Positions 34,219-43,292 of a stretch of 48,278 nt of DNA are shown here, in pieces (the first letter of the stretch is position 1; each line of letters starts with the position of its first letter). The DNA comes from an uncultured Lachnospiraceae bacterium (GTDB lineage: Bacteria; Bacillota; Clostridia; Lachnospirales; Lachnospiraceae). The stretch is from contig CAJTVQ010000033.1 in NCBI GenBank assembly GCA_910579935.1, positions 1 to 48,278 of the forward strand, given 5' to 3'. The notes beneath the pieces were generated by a model, which was not told where the DNA came from, did not search any database, and worked only from the letters and a program-made list of their open reading frames with translations. Position numbers and translations under genes: made by a program.

Positions 34219-35295
34219 ATGTTTGACAGATTAGAAGATTTACTTATCCGGTTTGAGGAAATAATGGGTGAACTGGGCGAACCGACCGTGACGAATGATC
34301 AGGAGCGTTTCCGGTCGCTTATGAAGGAACAGAGCGATCTAACGCCTATTGTGGAAGCGTATAAAGAATACAAGAAAAGCAGGCAGGATATTGAGGACAG
34401 CCTCGTCATGCTGGAAGAAGAATCCGATGAGGACATGCGGGAGATGCTGAAAGAGGAACTGAATGCAGCGAAAAAGCGTGTGGAAGAACTGGAAAATAAG
34501 CTGAAGATTCTTCTGCTTCCAAAGGACCCGAACGATGATAAGAATGTCATTGTGGAAATACGGGCCGGCGCCGGAGGCGACGAAGCGGCGCTCTTTGCGG
34601 CGGAAGTTTACCGGTTGTATGTGCATTATGCGGAGGGCCAGCGTTGGAAAGTGGAAACAATGAACGTGGATGAAATCGGTATCGGCGGTATGAAAGAAGT
34701 CAATTTCATGATCAGCGGGCAGGGAGCTTACTCCAGACTGAAATATGAAAGCGGCGTGCACCGCGTACAGCGTGTGCCGGAAACGGAGTCCGGCGGGCGT
34801 ATCCATACATCTACCATCAGTGTGGCGGTTATGCCGGAGGTGGATGAGGATATCGATATCGTGATTGAAGATAAGGATATACGGATCGATGTCATGAGGG
34901 CATCGGGCAACGGGGGACAGTGTGTCAATACGACGGATTCGGCAGTGCGTCTGACCCATTATCCTACGGGAATCGTGGTGTACAGCCAGACTGAAAAATC
35001 CCAGCTGCAGAATAAGGCAAAAGCGTTTGCCCTGTTAAAAGCGAAACTCTATGATATCGAGCAGCAGCAGCGGCATGATGCGGAGGCTGAGCTTAGGCGG
35101 AGCCAGATTGGTACGGGGGACCGCTCGGAAAAAATCAGGACTTACAATTTCCCCCAGGGCAGGGTGACGGATCACCGGATCAATCTGACTTTATATAAAC
35201 TGGATAAGATTATGAATGGAGACATCCAGGAGATCATCGACGCCTGCATTGCAGCAGACCAGGCGGCTAAACTGGCAAAGATGGGAGAAGGCTGA
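34219..35295 (+). CDS. prfA: Peptide chain release factor 1
   Basis: Reads UAA and UAG stop codons and triggers peptide release on the ribosome. Normal length at 358 residues. The catalytic GGQ is at 232-234, and the RF1-type codon-recognition PET motif occurs as VPETESGGRIHTS (codon recognition segment around 184-190). The N-terminal coiled-coil domain and the C-terminal KIRTYNFPQGRVTDHRI signature are intact. The ATG at 34219 follows GGAAAGGGAGAGAG. The glutamine of GGQ is the methylation target of the preceding prmC product. Confidence 0.96.
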   Translation: MFDRLEDLLIRFEEIMGELGEPTVTNDQERFRSLMKEQSDLTPIVEAYKEYKKSRQDIEDSLVMLEEESDEDMREMLKEELNAAKKRVEELENKLKILLLPKDPNDDKNVIVEIRAGAGGDEAALFAAEVYRLYVHYAEGQRWKVETMNVDEIGIGGMKEVNFMISGQGAYSRLKYESGVHRVQRVPETESGGRIHTSTISVAVMPEVDEDIDIVIEDKDIRIDVMRASGNGGQCVNTTDSAVRLTHYPTGIVVYSQTEKSQLQNKAKAFALLKAKLYDIEQQQRHDAEAELRRSQIGTGDRSEKIRTYNFPQGRVTDHRINLTLYKLDKIMNGDIQEIIDACIAADQAAKLAKMGEG

Positions 35296-35330
35296 TCCCA
35301 GGCGGATAAATTACGGAATAGTGGAACCGG

Positions 35331-35594
35331 GTGTTCCGGCTGCTGTTGGAAGGCAGAATCTGCCCGGTGGAAGGCCTTATCACGCAGGAGGATATGACAC
35401 GGCAGAAGACATATATTTTGTCGGAGCAGTATAAGGAGGACGGCAGGACGTTTCCCGCCGCAGGCCCGGAGACCGGGGCATACGGGGTGGAAAAAGATGG
35501 CGATATCAGCGGTTACCGTTATTGTACGGAACATGTGATAAAGGCATTCATCGAGGAATGTGCGGAAATGCTGGCCAAAGGACTGCATGTCTGA
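35331..35594 (+). CDS. Unrecognised small protein after prfA
   Basis: An 87-codon frame from a GTG at 35331, 35 bases after prfA. The sequence has reasonable coding character (KTYILSEQYKEDGRTFPA, a C-terminal helix KAFIEECAEMLAKGL) but I recognise no family, and the GTG has only a poor ribosome site. It could be a genuine small gene in the prfA operon or the 3' remnant of a lost gene. It converges on the damaged RpiB/LacAB gene, in a stretch that otherwise shows decay. Confidence 0.4.
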   Translation: MFRLLLEGRICPVEGLITQEDMTRQKTYILSEQYKEDGRTFPAAGPETGAYGVEKDGDISGYRYCTEHVIKAFIEECAEMLAKGLHV

Positions 35595-35611
35595 AGGGGG
35601 AAGTGCAGGTT

Positions 35612-36124
35612 TCACTGGGAAACCATGCTCTTTTCCAGCAGGTTCCGCAGTTCCTCATTGCTTCCGTATTTCATGATATACTGAATGACATTGCTTTTCG
35701 AAAGCATTTTATTTACCAGCCGGCCATTCAGCTGGCTGAATACATCCGGCATAGTTCTTTTGGAGATCGAATTAATTTCTTTCAGGAGCAGCGTATCCTG
35801 CTTTTTTCGTTTGGCATCTTCCGGCGGGTATCCGGTACCAAACGGTTCTTCAAACAGTTTTTCCAAAGTGCATTTCAGATTGATTTCTCCGGCCCATCCG
35901 AAGTTCAGGCCCAATGGGAGGGAAACGGCGTTTCCGTCATTGATCCTTCCGAACAGAAAAGCATCCTGCGGAGTCGGGATATAACCGCACAGAACATCCG
36001 GCAGGCTGTTGCAGCCGAAATTGATGACTTTATATCCGTATTTTTTCACGCTTTCCGCCGTACAGCGGTATAACAATTCGTTTTTTTCTTTTTGGGAAGT
36101 TGCCTGAATGACTGCGATTTTCAT
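35612..36124 (-). CDS. RpiB/LacA/LacB-type sugar-phosphate isomerase with internal deletion
   Basis: A 170-residue protein whose start (MKIAVIQATSQKEKNELL) and second part (CNSLPDVLCGYIPTP, FGRINDGNAVSLPLGLNFG, EPFGTGYPPEDA) match the large RpiB/LacAB family of clostridia. Between Gly37 (KVINFG) and Cys38 about 40 family residues are missing in frame, including the segment with the catalytic cysteine (GCSSGQG or CGTGVG in relatives). The product should fold poorly or be inactive as an isomerase. The reading frame is open, so the deletion is precise to the codon. The ATG at 36124 follows AGGAG on its strand. A complete MITE-like element lies just upstream of the gene. Confidence 0.75.
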   Translation of the reverse strand: MKIAVIQATSQKEKNELLYRCTAESVKKYGYKVINFGCNSLPDVLCGYIPTPQDAFLFGRINDGNAVSLPLGLNFGWAGEINLKCTLEKLFEEPFGTGYPPEDAKRKKQDTLLLKEINSISKRTMPDVFSQLNGRLVNKMLSKSNVIQYIMKYGSNEELRNLLEKSMVSQ

Positions 36125-36240
36125 ATTGGATTACTCCTTCCGGTTCCGGCCTTCTTGCAGGAAGCCCTGTGATGTATGACTGCCCCGGCGCGAAGCAGTT
36201 TGAATTGGGAATTTATGCTTCCGTCGGAGTGCCGTGACGC

Positions 36241-36401
36241 TTAGGAACTGTTAAGAAATAAATCTTTACATTTGACTTGTCTGAGTCCGCAAATGCCGCG
36301 TTGTCATCAGTCGTCGATGCCCGCATCGACTCCATCTTCCGCCTTGCCTTTGTGAACTCATCCTGCGTCAAAGTGTAAAGTTATTTCTTAACAGTTCCTT
36401 A
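36241..36401. repeat. Complete MITE-like inverted-repeat element
   Basis: The ends are perfect inverted repeats of 19 bases (36243-36261 with 36381-36399), and the pairing continues imperfectly inward (CTTTACA-TTTGAC on the left against CTTTACACTTTGAC on the right). TTA flanks both ends and may be a target duplication. The centre has a small palindrome GATGC/GCATC. No coding frame. Bases 36349-36401 recur at 1-53, and the outer GGAACTGT recurs in the 61-bp copy at 29454-29514. Confidence 0.85.
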
Positions 36402-36557
36402 AGTGAATGACATTGCATCTGAGCTATTACATTATAATGGGTTTGGACGGAGACTGCAATGGATTTATACTTGCCATAAAGCTTTTTCCTGTTTATAATT
36501 TAAGGTAATATCTGAAAAAGTAAAAAAACGTAACAGTGCAGAAACGGGGAAGGAAAT

Positions 36558-37826
36558 ATGGAATCGGATTTACTCCAAAACATAGAGAAGCTGCATACCA
36601 CTGATCTGGGGAAAATGAGGATCAGGCGGAACCTGTCCCTGGATACGGAAGATGCAGTTGGCTGGTGCAGGGAAAAAATATTGAATCCGCAGGCACAGAT
36701 CAGCAGAAACGGGAAGAACTGGTATGTGGAGACAGAGGACTGTGTGATAACCGTGAATGCCGCCAGTTATACCATCATCACGGCTCATAAAAGGCGGAAA
36801 GAAAAAGGAAAGTCAGGATGGAAAAAAGTTATCTTTCTGGATATAGACGGTGTGCTGAATGCCAATCCCCAAAACGGAGGGCATCACGGGGAGATTTGTG
36901 ACAAGGCGTTCATCGATGCGGATAAGGCAGCGCTTTTAGGGAAGCTGGCAGCACGGACATCGGCGGCTCTTGTGCTGCATTCCGGATGGAAGTTTTGGTT
37001 CGATGAACACCTGTGTCCAACGAGAGAAGAGGCCGGAAATTTAGTTGAATTATTGGCGCAAAACGGGATGTCCATTCAGGATGTAACGCCGGACTTCACA
37101 ACGGAGGAAATCAGGAAGACAAAAAAATTCAGTCTGGTAAAAGCAAAAGAGATCAAGGCCTGGCTTGGAGAACATCCGGAAGTAGAACAGTGGATCGTGC
37201 TGGATGATCTTTGTCTCCATGATGAAGAAGTAGAAGCACATCAGATAAAAACGGATCAGGAAAAAGGATTGACGGAGGAAGATATAGAAGCAGGAATCCG
37301 GATGCTTGGCGGGTTTTCCGGTGAAACTGCCGGATCAGGGAGCAGAGGACAGAGTATGGACAGATCAATGGAACGGACAGATGGGGATATCGTGATAAGA
37401 GAAATCAGATACGGGGACTATACCGGCCTGATGGAGCTGTACATGCAGCTGCATAACAACCCGATGCCGGAAAAGACAGAACGAATCGAAAAGATATGGA
37501 AGACAGTGCTGGAGGATGCCCGCCATCACATCATTGTGGCGGAAGAGGACGGGAAAATCGTTTCTTCCTGTGTATGCATCATAGTCCCCAATCTGACCCA
37601 TGGACAGTGTCCTTATGCGCTGGTGGAAAATGTGATTACGGATGCCGGCCACAGGAAAAGAGGACTGGCGTCCAAATGTCTGGATCATGCGAAGCGGATC
37701 GCGCAGCGGGAGGGCTGCTATAAGATGATGCTTCTGACAGGTTCTAAAGAAGAAAGCACTCTTCATTTTTATGAGCAGGCGGGTTATAACAGAAAGGACA
37801 AGACGGCATTCATACAATGGCTGTGA
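36558..37826 (+). CDS. Three-domain fusion: DUF3781, HAD-like, GNAT acetyltransferase
   Basis: 422 residues. Residues 1-80 match DUF3781 (LLQNIEKLHTTDLGKMRIRR, then ISRNGKNWYVETEDCVITV). Residues 91-265 form a HAD-like domain opening VIFLDIDGVLN, with both nucleophile-position aspartates, a serine-containing LHSGWKFWF and WIVLDDLCLHD as motif IV. After a Gly/Ser/Arg linker (about 255-275), residues 278-422 are a GNAT acetyltransferase with IVAEEDGKIVSS and the acetyl-CoA loop AGHRKRGLAS. These domains normally occur as separate proteins. Substrates are unknown. The ATG at 36558 follows GGGGAAGGA. The next gene overlaps it by 10 bases if its first ATG is used. Confidence 0.82.
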   Translation: MESDLLQNIEKLHTTDLGKMRIRRNLSLDTEDAVGWCREKILNPQAQISRNGKNWYVETEDCVITVNAASYTIITAHKRRKEKGKSGWKKVIFLDIDGVLNANPQNGGHHGEICDKAFIDADKAALLGKLAARTSAALVLHSGWKFWFDEHLCPTREEAGNLVELLAQNGMSIQDVTPDFTTEEIRKTKKFSLVKAKEIKAWLGEHPEVEQWIVLDDLCLHDEEVEAHQIKTDQEKGLTEEDIEAGIRMLGGFSGETAGSGSRGQSMDRSMERTDGDIVIREIRYGDYTGLMELYMQLHNNPMPEKTERIEKIWKTVLEDARHHIIVAEEDGKIVSSCVCIIVPNLTHGQCPYALVENVITDAGHRKRGLASKCLDHAKRIAQREGCYKMMLLTGSKEESTLHFYEQAGYNRKDKTAFIQWL

Positions 37827-38278
37827 CAGGTGAAAATCCTGGAAGAATCAGGAGAACGGAGCATGGAAGAATGAAGGAAGCACAGATAAAGACACTGGAA
37901 GAAGTGAAAAAAATATTTGAAAATGACAGGTTCGCTACGGAGAACGGAATGGTGATAGAAGAAATCGGGGATGGTTATGCCAGGTGCAGTCTGCTGCTGG
38001 CGGACCGGCACCGCAATGCCATGGGAGCCGTGATGGGCGGTGCATCGTTTACACTGGCAGACTTTGCTTTTGCAGTGGCGGCAAACTGGCAGGGAGTCGG
38101 AATGGTCTCCCTGAGTTCCAATATTACCTATCTGGGAGCGGCAAAAGGGGAACGGCTGATTGCGGAAGCAGTCTGCGTAAAGGGAGGGCGTTCGACCGGT
38201 TATTACCGTATTGAGGTGCGGGATGAATCGGGCAATCCGGTGGCGGCGGTAACGACGACCGGATTCAGGAAAGGATAG
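37817..38278 (+). CDS. PaaI-family hotdog thioesterase
   Basis: Hydrolyses acyl-CoA thioesters in the cytoplasm; the substrate is unknown. The hotdog fold signature is clear: HRNAMGAVMGGASFTLADFA, with the Asn and Asp at the positions used by PaaI-type enzymes, then SSNITYLGAAKGERLIAEA. As drawn it has 153 residues and overlaps the preceding stop by 10 bases. An ATG at 37871, giving 135 residues beginning MKEAQIKTLEEV, fits the family length better and has GGAAGA upstream. It lies between two acetyltransferase genes, possibly one operon from 36558 to 38775. Confidence 0.88.
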   Translation: MAVTGENPGRIRRTEHGRMKEAQIKTLEEVKKIFENDRFATENGMVIEEIGDGYARCSLLLADRHRNAMGAVMGGASFTLADFAFAVAANWQGVGMVSLSSNITYLGAAKGERLIAEAVCVKGGRSTGYYRIEVRDESGNPVAAVTTTGFRKG

Positions 38279-38301
38279 TAAGAAACAGGGAGGAAGACAC
38301 A

Positions 38302-38775
38302 ATGGACATCAGGCGGGCAGAAGAAAAGGATATGGAGCGCATCAATGAACTGTTAGTGCAGGTATGCTTGGTGCATCACATGGGGCGGCCGGATCTGTTT
38401 CAGGGAAACCATAACAGGAAATATACGGATGAACAGCTGCGGGATATCATCCATGATGACGGACGGCCCATATTTGTAGCGGTGGATGAGCAGGACGGGG
38501 TATTGGGATATGCGTTCTGTATTTTCAGGCAGTATTTAAACGACAATATACTGACAGACATTAAAACCCTGTATATAGACGATCTGTGTGTGGACGAAGC
38601 GGCACGCGGGCAGCATATCGGAAGGCAGCTGTACGAAGCGGTTTTGTCCTTTGCGAAAGAAAGCGGCTGTTATAATGTGACGCTGAATGTGTGGAGCTGC
38701 AATGAAGCGGCGATGAAATTTTATGAGAAATGCGGGCTGAAGCCGCAGAAGGTAGGAATGGAGACGATTTTATAA
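38302..38775 (+). CDS. GNAT N-acetyltransferase
   Basis: A 157-residue single-domain GNAT enzyme transferring acetyl from acetyl-CoA to an unknown amine. The conserved order is present: MDIRRAEEKDMERINELL at the first strand and helix, a VDDLCVDEAARGQHIG-type strand 4 and pyrophosphate loop (here IDDLCVDEAARGQHIGRQL), then NVTLNVWSCNEAAMKFYEKC in the last strand and helix. The ATG at 38302 follows GGGAGGA. It resembles RimI-like or small-molecule acetyltransferases, and sequence alone does not decide. Confidence 0.88.
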   Translation: MDIRRAEEKDMERINELLVQVCLVHHMGRPDLFQGNHNRKYTDEQLRDIIHDDGRPIFVAVDEQDGVLGYAFCIFRQYLNDNILTDIKTLYIDDLCVDEAARGQHIGRQLYEAVLSFAKESGCYNVTLNVWSCNEAAMKFYEKCGLKPQKVGMETIL

Positions 38776-38883
38776 AAAGGGAACGCACGGATGCCTGTAA
38801 CAGTGAAGGTAACTGAATTGTCAGGATGCATTGAAATTTGTGCAATTCCGGATTAGTATTTTAATGATATTCTCAAAAGAATG

Positions 38884-38892
38884 TGTTATAAT
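38884..38892 (+). promoter_or_regulatory. Extended -10 promoter of the hybrid kinase
   Basis: TG-T-TATAAT (38884-38892) is a perfect extended -10 box. The -35 region is poor, as is allowed for this type. It lies 37 bases before the start codon at 38930. Confidence 0.6.
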
Positions 38893-38929
38893 CGAGAAGA
38901 GGGAGAGCAACGCTGCAAGGAGACAGGAT

Positions 38930-40963
38930 ATGGATGCAATCAATAAGTTGAAATTGGAAGATGTTGTAGCTGGTATTCCGGGCGGTTTTTTCATTTATCG
39001 TGCAGATAAAGAGGAAGAACTGCTATTTGCCAACAGGGAAGTGTGGCAATTATATAACTGTGAGACAGGTGAGGAATTCAGGGCATTGACCGGCAATTCT
39101 TTTAAAGGCATGGTTTATCCGGAAGATTTGGATGAAGTAGAGCAGAGCATCAGTGAGCAGATTGCGATTAATCACAAGCAGTTTGATTATGTGGAATACA
39201 GGATAGTCCGGAAAGACGGCGGTATACGCTGGGTGGAGGATTTCGGGCATTTAGTGCATAATCCTGATTATGGGGATATATTTTTTGTTTTTGTTTATGA
39301 TATTACCGATAAAGTCATGCAGAAGATGGAAATGCAGGAATACTATCTGAATCGTATCAGTGAGCAGAAGCTTCTGCAGGCAGTGATCCAAAGTACAATT
39401 TATGCGTACCGTGAAGTGTACATAGTCAATCTGAGAGATAATTATGGGCGCATGTTGTATCCCGACGATCATAATGAGAAAGAAATAGGGAATTACAAAC
39501 AGATCATAGAGCGCCATTTTGAAGAAGGTATTCTTTCCAGGGAAAATGAAGAGAATATAAGAAACGTGCTTCAGCCGGAATCCATAAGAGATGCTCTTAT
39601 GGGAAAGAACAGTGTGGAATATCAGTACCGCAGACGCAAAGAAGGCGGTGGGATGGAATGGTGTGCAACTTCGGTTACGGTGAGCGAGCGGATAGAGGGG
39701 ATTCCGGTTACGGTAGTGATGTGCATACGGAGCGTGGAGCATATTATTAAAAAGGAAGAGCAGCAGAAGACAATTCTTGAAAATGCGCTTTTGAGTGCAA
39801 ATCAGGCAAACGAAGCAAAAACAGTTTTTCTGACGAATATGTCGCATGATATGCGGACTCCCATGAATGGAATCATGGGATTTTGTGATCTTGCGCTTCG
39901 GCATGTGACGGAGCCTGAACGAGTCAGGGACTGTCTGATGAAAATACAGGAATCTTCCAATATCCTGCTGGGAATTATAGACAATATGCTGGATATGAGC
40001 CGGCTCGAGTCCGGGCAGATGAACATTGAAAGAAGCGACAATAATCTGTTGCAGATCATGGAGGATGTTTATGGGATTCTGAAAGATGGTATGGACCAGA
40101 AAAATCTCACTTATGTGCTGGATATGAAAGAGGTGAAGCATGAGTGGATTTACTGTGATTTGCTGCGGATGCATCAGGTATTGGTCAATGTAGTCGGGAA
40201 TGCCGTAAAATTCACGGAACCGGGGGGAAGCATAACGGTGACGGTCAGGGAGCGGGATTCTCTCAGCAGGGGGATTGCGACTTATGAATTCCGGATAAAG
40301 GATACGGGTATCGGCATGTCGCCGGAGTTTATGAAAAAACTATTTCTGCCGTTTGAGAGGGAACGGAGCACGACGGTGTCGAAGATTCAGGGGACGGGAC
40401 TGGGACTGGCGGTTACGAAAAATATCATCGATCTGATGAACGGCAGCATAGAGGTGGAAAGCGAGCAGGGAAAGGGCAGCGAGTTCATAATTACATTGTC
40501 TTTTCAAATCCGGAAACAGTCATTGAACATCGGGGAACTGCTTCAGATGGCAACGGATACTGTAAAAGTCGATAATTTGGTAGGAAAGTGGGTGCTTTTG
40601 GTAGAGGACAACGAACTGAACCGGGAAATTGCAAAAGCATTGCTGGAAGAGGAAGGATTGATCATTGATGAAGCGGACGACGGGGATGTGGCAGTGGAAA
40701 TGGTTAAAAATTCCAAAGGAAAATATGATTTTATCTTAATGGATATCCAGATGCCCCATATGAACGGTTATCAGGCGGCCAAGGCCATCCGGGAACTGGA
40801 GGATGAAAAACTGGCCAATGTGCCGATCATTGCCATGTCGGCAAATGCACTGGAAGAGGACAAAAAGGAATCGCTGCGGTCCGGCATGGATATGCATCTG
40901 GCGAAGCCGATTGAAATGGATAAGGTACTTGCCGCTTTGGAATGGATGATGTTTAAAAATTAA
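38930..40963 (+). CDS. Hybrid sensor histidine kinase (PAS, HisKA, HATPase, receiver)
   Basis: 677 residues from the ATG at 38930, with AAGGAG (38917-38922) seven bases upstream; a reading from 38831 would start before the promoter. Two PAS-like sensor regions (about 10-130 and 140-270) are followed by a coiled coil, HisKA with the phospho-His306 in NMSHDMRTPMNG, HATPase with the N box VNVVGNAVKFT and G boxes DTGIGM and GTGLGL, and a C-terminal receiver with the phospho-acceptor Asp605 in ILMDIQMPHMNGYQ and KP at the end. There is no membrane segment, so it should sense a cytoplasmic signal. No output regulator is encoded beside it. Confidence 0.92.
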   Translation: MDAINKLKLEDVVAGIPGGFFIYRADKEEELLFANREVWQLYNCETGEEFRALTGNSFKGMVYPEDLDEVEQSISEQIAINHKQFDYVEYRIVRKDGGIRWVEDFGHLVHNPDYGDIFFVFVYDITDKVMQKMEMQEYYLNRISEQKLLQAVIQSTIYAYREVYIVNLRDNYGRMLYPDDHNEKEIGNYKQIIERHFEEGILSRENEENIRNVLQPESIRDALMGKNSVEYQYRRRKEGGGMEWCATSVTVSERIEGIPVTVVMCIRSVEHIIKKEEQQKTILENALLSANQANEAKTVFLTNMSHDMRTPMNGIMGFCDLALRHVTEPERVRDCLMKIQESSNILLGIIDNMLDMSRLESGQMNIERSDNNLLQIMEDVYGILKDGMDQKNLTYVLDMKEVKHEWIYCDLLRMHQVLVNVVGNAVKFTEPGGSITVTVRERDSLSRGIATYEFRIKDTGIGMSPEFMKKLFLPFERERSTTVSKIQGTGLGLAVTKNIIDLMNGSIEVESEQGKGSEFIITLSFQIRKQSLNIGELLQMATDTVKVDNLVGKWVLLVEDNELNREIAKALLEEEGLIIDEADDGDVAVEMVKNSKGKYDFILMDIQMPHMNGYQAAKAIRELEDEKLANVPIIAMSANALEEDKKESLRSGMDMHLAKPIEMDKVLAALEWMMFKN

Positions 40964-40996
40964 AAATAACTGCCGGTGGGAAAAGCCCTCCGGCAG
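40955..40996 (-). terminator. Terminator of the small minus-strand gene
   Basis: A 7-bp stem CTGCCGG (40970-40976) / CCGGCAG (40990-40996). On the minus strand it is followed by TTATTTTTAATTTTT, a proper T-rich tail, so it serves the gene at 41034-41192. It may also reduce read-through from the hybrid kinase gene on the plus strand. Confidence 0.65.
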
Positions 40997-41033
40997 ATGC
41001 ATAGCCAATCCATTCGCGGATGGATTTTAGCTG

Positions 41034-41192
41034 TTATTGGTTGGAAGGTTCCCCGCCGGGGCCGTCCCTTCTCGGTACCTCATCGGGAATGATATCCTGC
41101 GGCAGGTCTTCCGACGGGATATTGTGATCGTCATATAAATTGTCACCGGATGTTCTTTTGGTGGGTGTTCCTTTATTATTCTTGAAATCCAT
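41034..41192 (-). CDS. Small acidic hypothetical protein
   Basis: 52 residues from the ATG at 41192, which has AAGGAG at good spacing on its strand; a longer reading to 41243 lacks one. The product is hydrophilic, rich in Asp, Pro and Gly (DDHNIPSEDLPQDIIPDE), without membrane or cysteine motifs, and probably disordered. I recognise no family. A strong ribosome site and a dedicated terminator argue that it is a real gene. Confidence 0.6.
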   Translation of the reverse strand: MDFKNNKGTPTKRTSGDNLYDDHNIPSEDLPQDIIPDEVPRRDGPGGEPSNQ

Positions 41193-41332
41193 ATCGTCAA
41201 CTCCTTTTCCTTTGTTATGGTATATGATTATGAATGGATGCACTGTGCTGCATCAGTAAACAGTATATGGAATTCCCTTTTTAATATGTATGGAAAATTC
41301 TGGTGAAAAACAGAAAGGAAACAGAACGGACA

Positions 41333-43198
41333 ATGAGTGAACAGGTCAGGGTATTGAAACAGTATTTTGGGTATGATTCCTTTAGGGAGGGACAGGAAGA
41401 ACTGGTGGAAAGCATACTTGCAGGACAGGATACATTTGGAATCATGCCTACAGGGGCGGGAAAATCCATATGTTTCCAAGTGCCGGCACTGATCATGAAA
41501 GGAATCACACTGGTGGTTTCACCGCTGATCTCCCTGATGAAGGATCAGGTGGAAGGACTGAATCAGGCGGGGGTTCATGCGGCTTATTTAAACAGTTCCC
41601 TGACGGCTGGACAGTACTGGAAAGCTCTTGGGTATGCGAAAGAAGGGCGGTATAAGATCATTTACGTGGCGCCGGAACGTTTGGTGACAGAAGCTTTTCT
41701 GGATTTTGCCATGCAGGCGGATATCTCGATGCTGGTGGTGGATGAGGCTCATTGCGTATCCCAGTGGGGGCAGGATTTCCGGCCCAGCTATCTAAAGATT
41801 GTGGAATTTATAGAGAAACTTCCCGTAAGGCCGGTGATCAGTTCGTTTACGGCTACGGCTACAAAGGAAGTGAGGGACGATATTATTGATATCCTGCTTT
41901 TGCAGAATCCGAAAGTGGTTGCAACGGGGTTTGACCGTCCGAACTTATATTTTGCCGTGCAGTCTCCGAAAGACAAATATGCATCCATGAAGAATTTTCT
42001 GGAACTGCATCCGAAACAGAGCGGTATTGTGTACTGTCTGACAAGAAAATATGTGGAAGAGGTATATGAGAGGCTGAAGGAAGACGGATTTTCGGTAACA
42101 AAGTATCATGCGGGGCTTTCCGATGGGGAGCGGAAGAACAATCAGGAGGATTTTATTTACAGCAGGGCGGAAATCATGGTGGCGACCAATGCGTTCGGCA
42201 TGGGAATCGATAAGTCGGATGTACGGTTTGTGGTACATTATAATATGCCGAAAAATATGGAAAGCTATTATCAGGAAGCGGGCAGGGCCGGACGGGACGG
42301 GGAGGCTGCGGAATGCGTTTTGCTGTATGCCGGACAGGATGTGGTGACCAATCAGTTTTTTATCGACAACAACAAGGATAACCAGGAACTGGACGAAATA
42401 AGCAGAAGGCTGGTGATGGAGCGGGACAGGGAACGGCTCCGGAAGATGACGTTTTACTGTTTTACCAATGAGTGCCTGAGGGATTATATACTGCGTTATT
42501 TCGGGGAATACGGCAGTAATTACTGCGGCAACTGCTGTAACTGCCTGACTCAGTTTGAAAACGTGGATGTGACGGAGACTGCCAGGGCCGTCATCGGCTG
42601 TGTGGAAAGCAGCGGTCAGAAGTTTGGCACGAATCTGATCATCGATACAATACACGGAGCCAATACGGCTAAGATCCGCAATTACCGGATGGACAGCAAT
42701 CCCTATTACGCAGAAGCGGCCAGGGTGCCTCTTTACCGGCTGCGCCAGGTGATGAATCATCTGCAGCTGTATGGTTATCTGCGGGTGACGGACGACCAGT
42801 ATGCCATTGTGAAGCTGGCGGAGAAGTCAGGGGCAGTGCTGGGCGGAGAAGAGAAGGTTATGATGAAGCTGGCTAAGGAGCAGGAGCATCCGGCCAAAGT
42901 AAAGGGAAGCGGGACGGAAAAGGCGAAACGCGCCAGGAAGGGGGCTGCAGCCGGCTTTTCCAAAGAAGAATTTTCAGAGCGGGAGGAACAGCTGTTTGAG
43001 CGACTGCGGGCGCTTCGGACAGAGATCGCCAGAGAAGAGAATGTGCCGCCCTATATTGTATTTTCCGATAAGACACTGGTACATATGTGTGTGATAAAAC
43101 CGGAAACGAAAGAAGATATGCTGACCGTGTCGGGTGTGGGTGAATTTAAGTATGAGAAGTACGGGGAACGGTTTCTGAGATGTGTGCGGGAGAGATGA
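41333..43198 (+). CDS. recQ: ATP-dependent DNA helicase RecQ
   Basis: 3'-5' helicase acting in recombination and repair. 621 residues from the ATG at 41333; a GTG at 41303 has no ribosome site. Walker A MPTGAGKSICFQ, DEAH box VVDEAHCVSQWG, the helicase C domain with GMGIDKSDVRFV and QEAGRAGRDG, the zinc-binding RQC region (CFTNEC and CGNCCNC), a winged helix, and a C-terminal HRDC domain (VPPYIVFSDKTL) are all present. The gene stands alone between a minus-strand small gene and DUF2156. Confidence 0.96.
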   Translation: MSEQVRVLKQYFGYDSFREGQEELVESILAGQDTFGIMPTGAGKSICFQVPALIMKGITLVVSPLISLMKDQVEGLNQAGVHAAYLNSSLTAGQYWKALGYAKEGRYKIIYVAPERLVTEAFLDFAMQADISMLVVDEAHCVSQWGQDFRPSYLKIVEFIEKLPVRPVISSFTATATKEVRDDIIDILLLQNPKVVATGFDRPNLYFAVQSPKDKYASMKNFLELHPKQSGIVYCLTRKYVEEVYERLKEDGFSVTKYHAGLSDGERKNNQEDFIYSRAEIMVATNAFGMGIDKSDVRFVVHYNMPKNMESYYQEAGRAGRDGEAAECVLLYAGQDVVTNQFFIDNNKDNQELDEISRRLVMERDRERLRKMTFYCFTNECLRDYILRYFGEYGSNYCGNCCNCLTQFENVDVTETARAVIGCVESSGQKFGTNLIIDTIHGANTAKIRNYRMDSNPYYAEAARVPLYRLRQVMNHLQLYGYLRVTDDQYAIVKLAEKSGAVLGGEEKVMMKLAKEQEHPAKVKGSGTEKAKRARKGAAAGFSKEEFSEREEQLFERLRALRTEIAREENVPPYIVFSDKTLVHMCVIKPETKEDMLTVSGVGEFKYEKYGERFLRCVRER

Positions 43199-43292
43199 AA
43201 TCATCAGGAAATGGTATGCGGAGCGGAAAAGACGGAAAAATAGATAAGAGGAACTTATTAAAGGAACAAAGGGAAAATAGAAGAGGAGCATT

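Noticed and set aside
39251..40174. A 307-codon minus-strand open frame
   Set aside because: Antisense to the hybrid kinase; no ribosome site and no recognisable domain.
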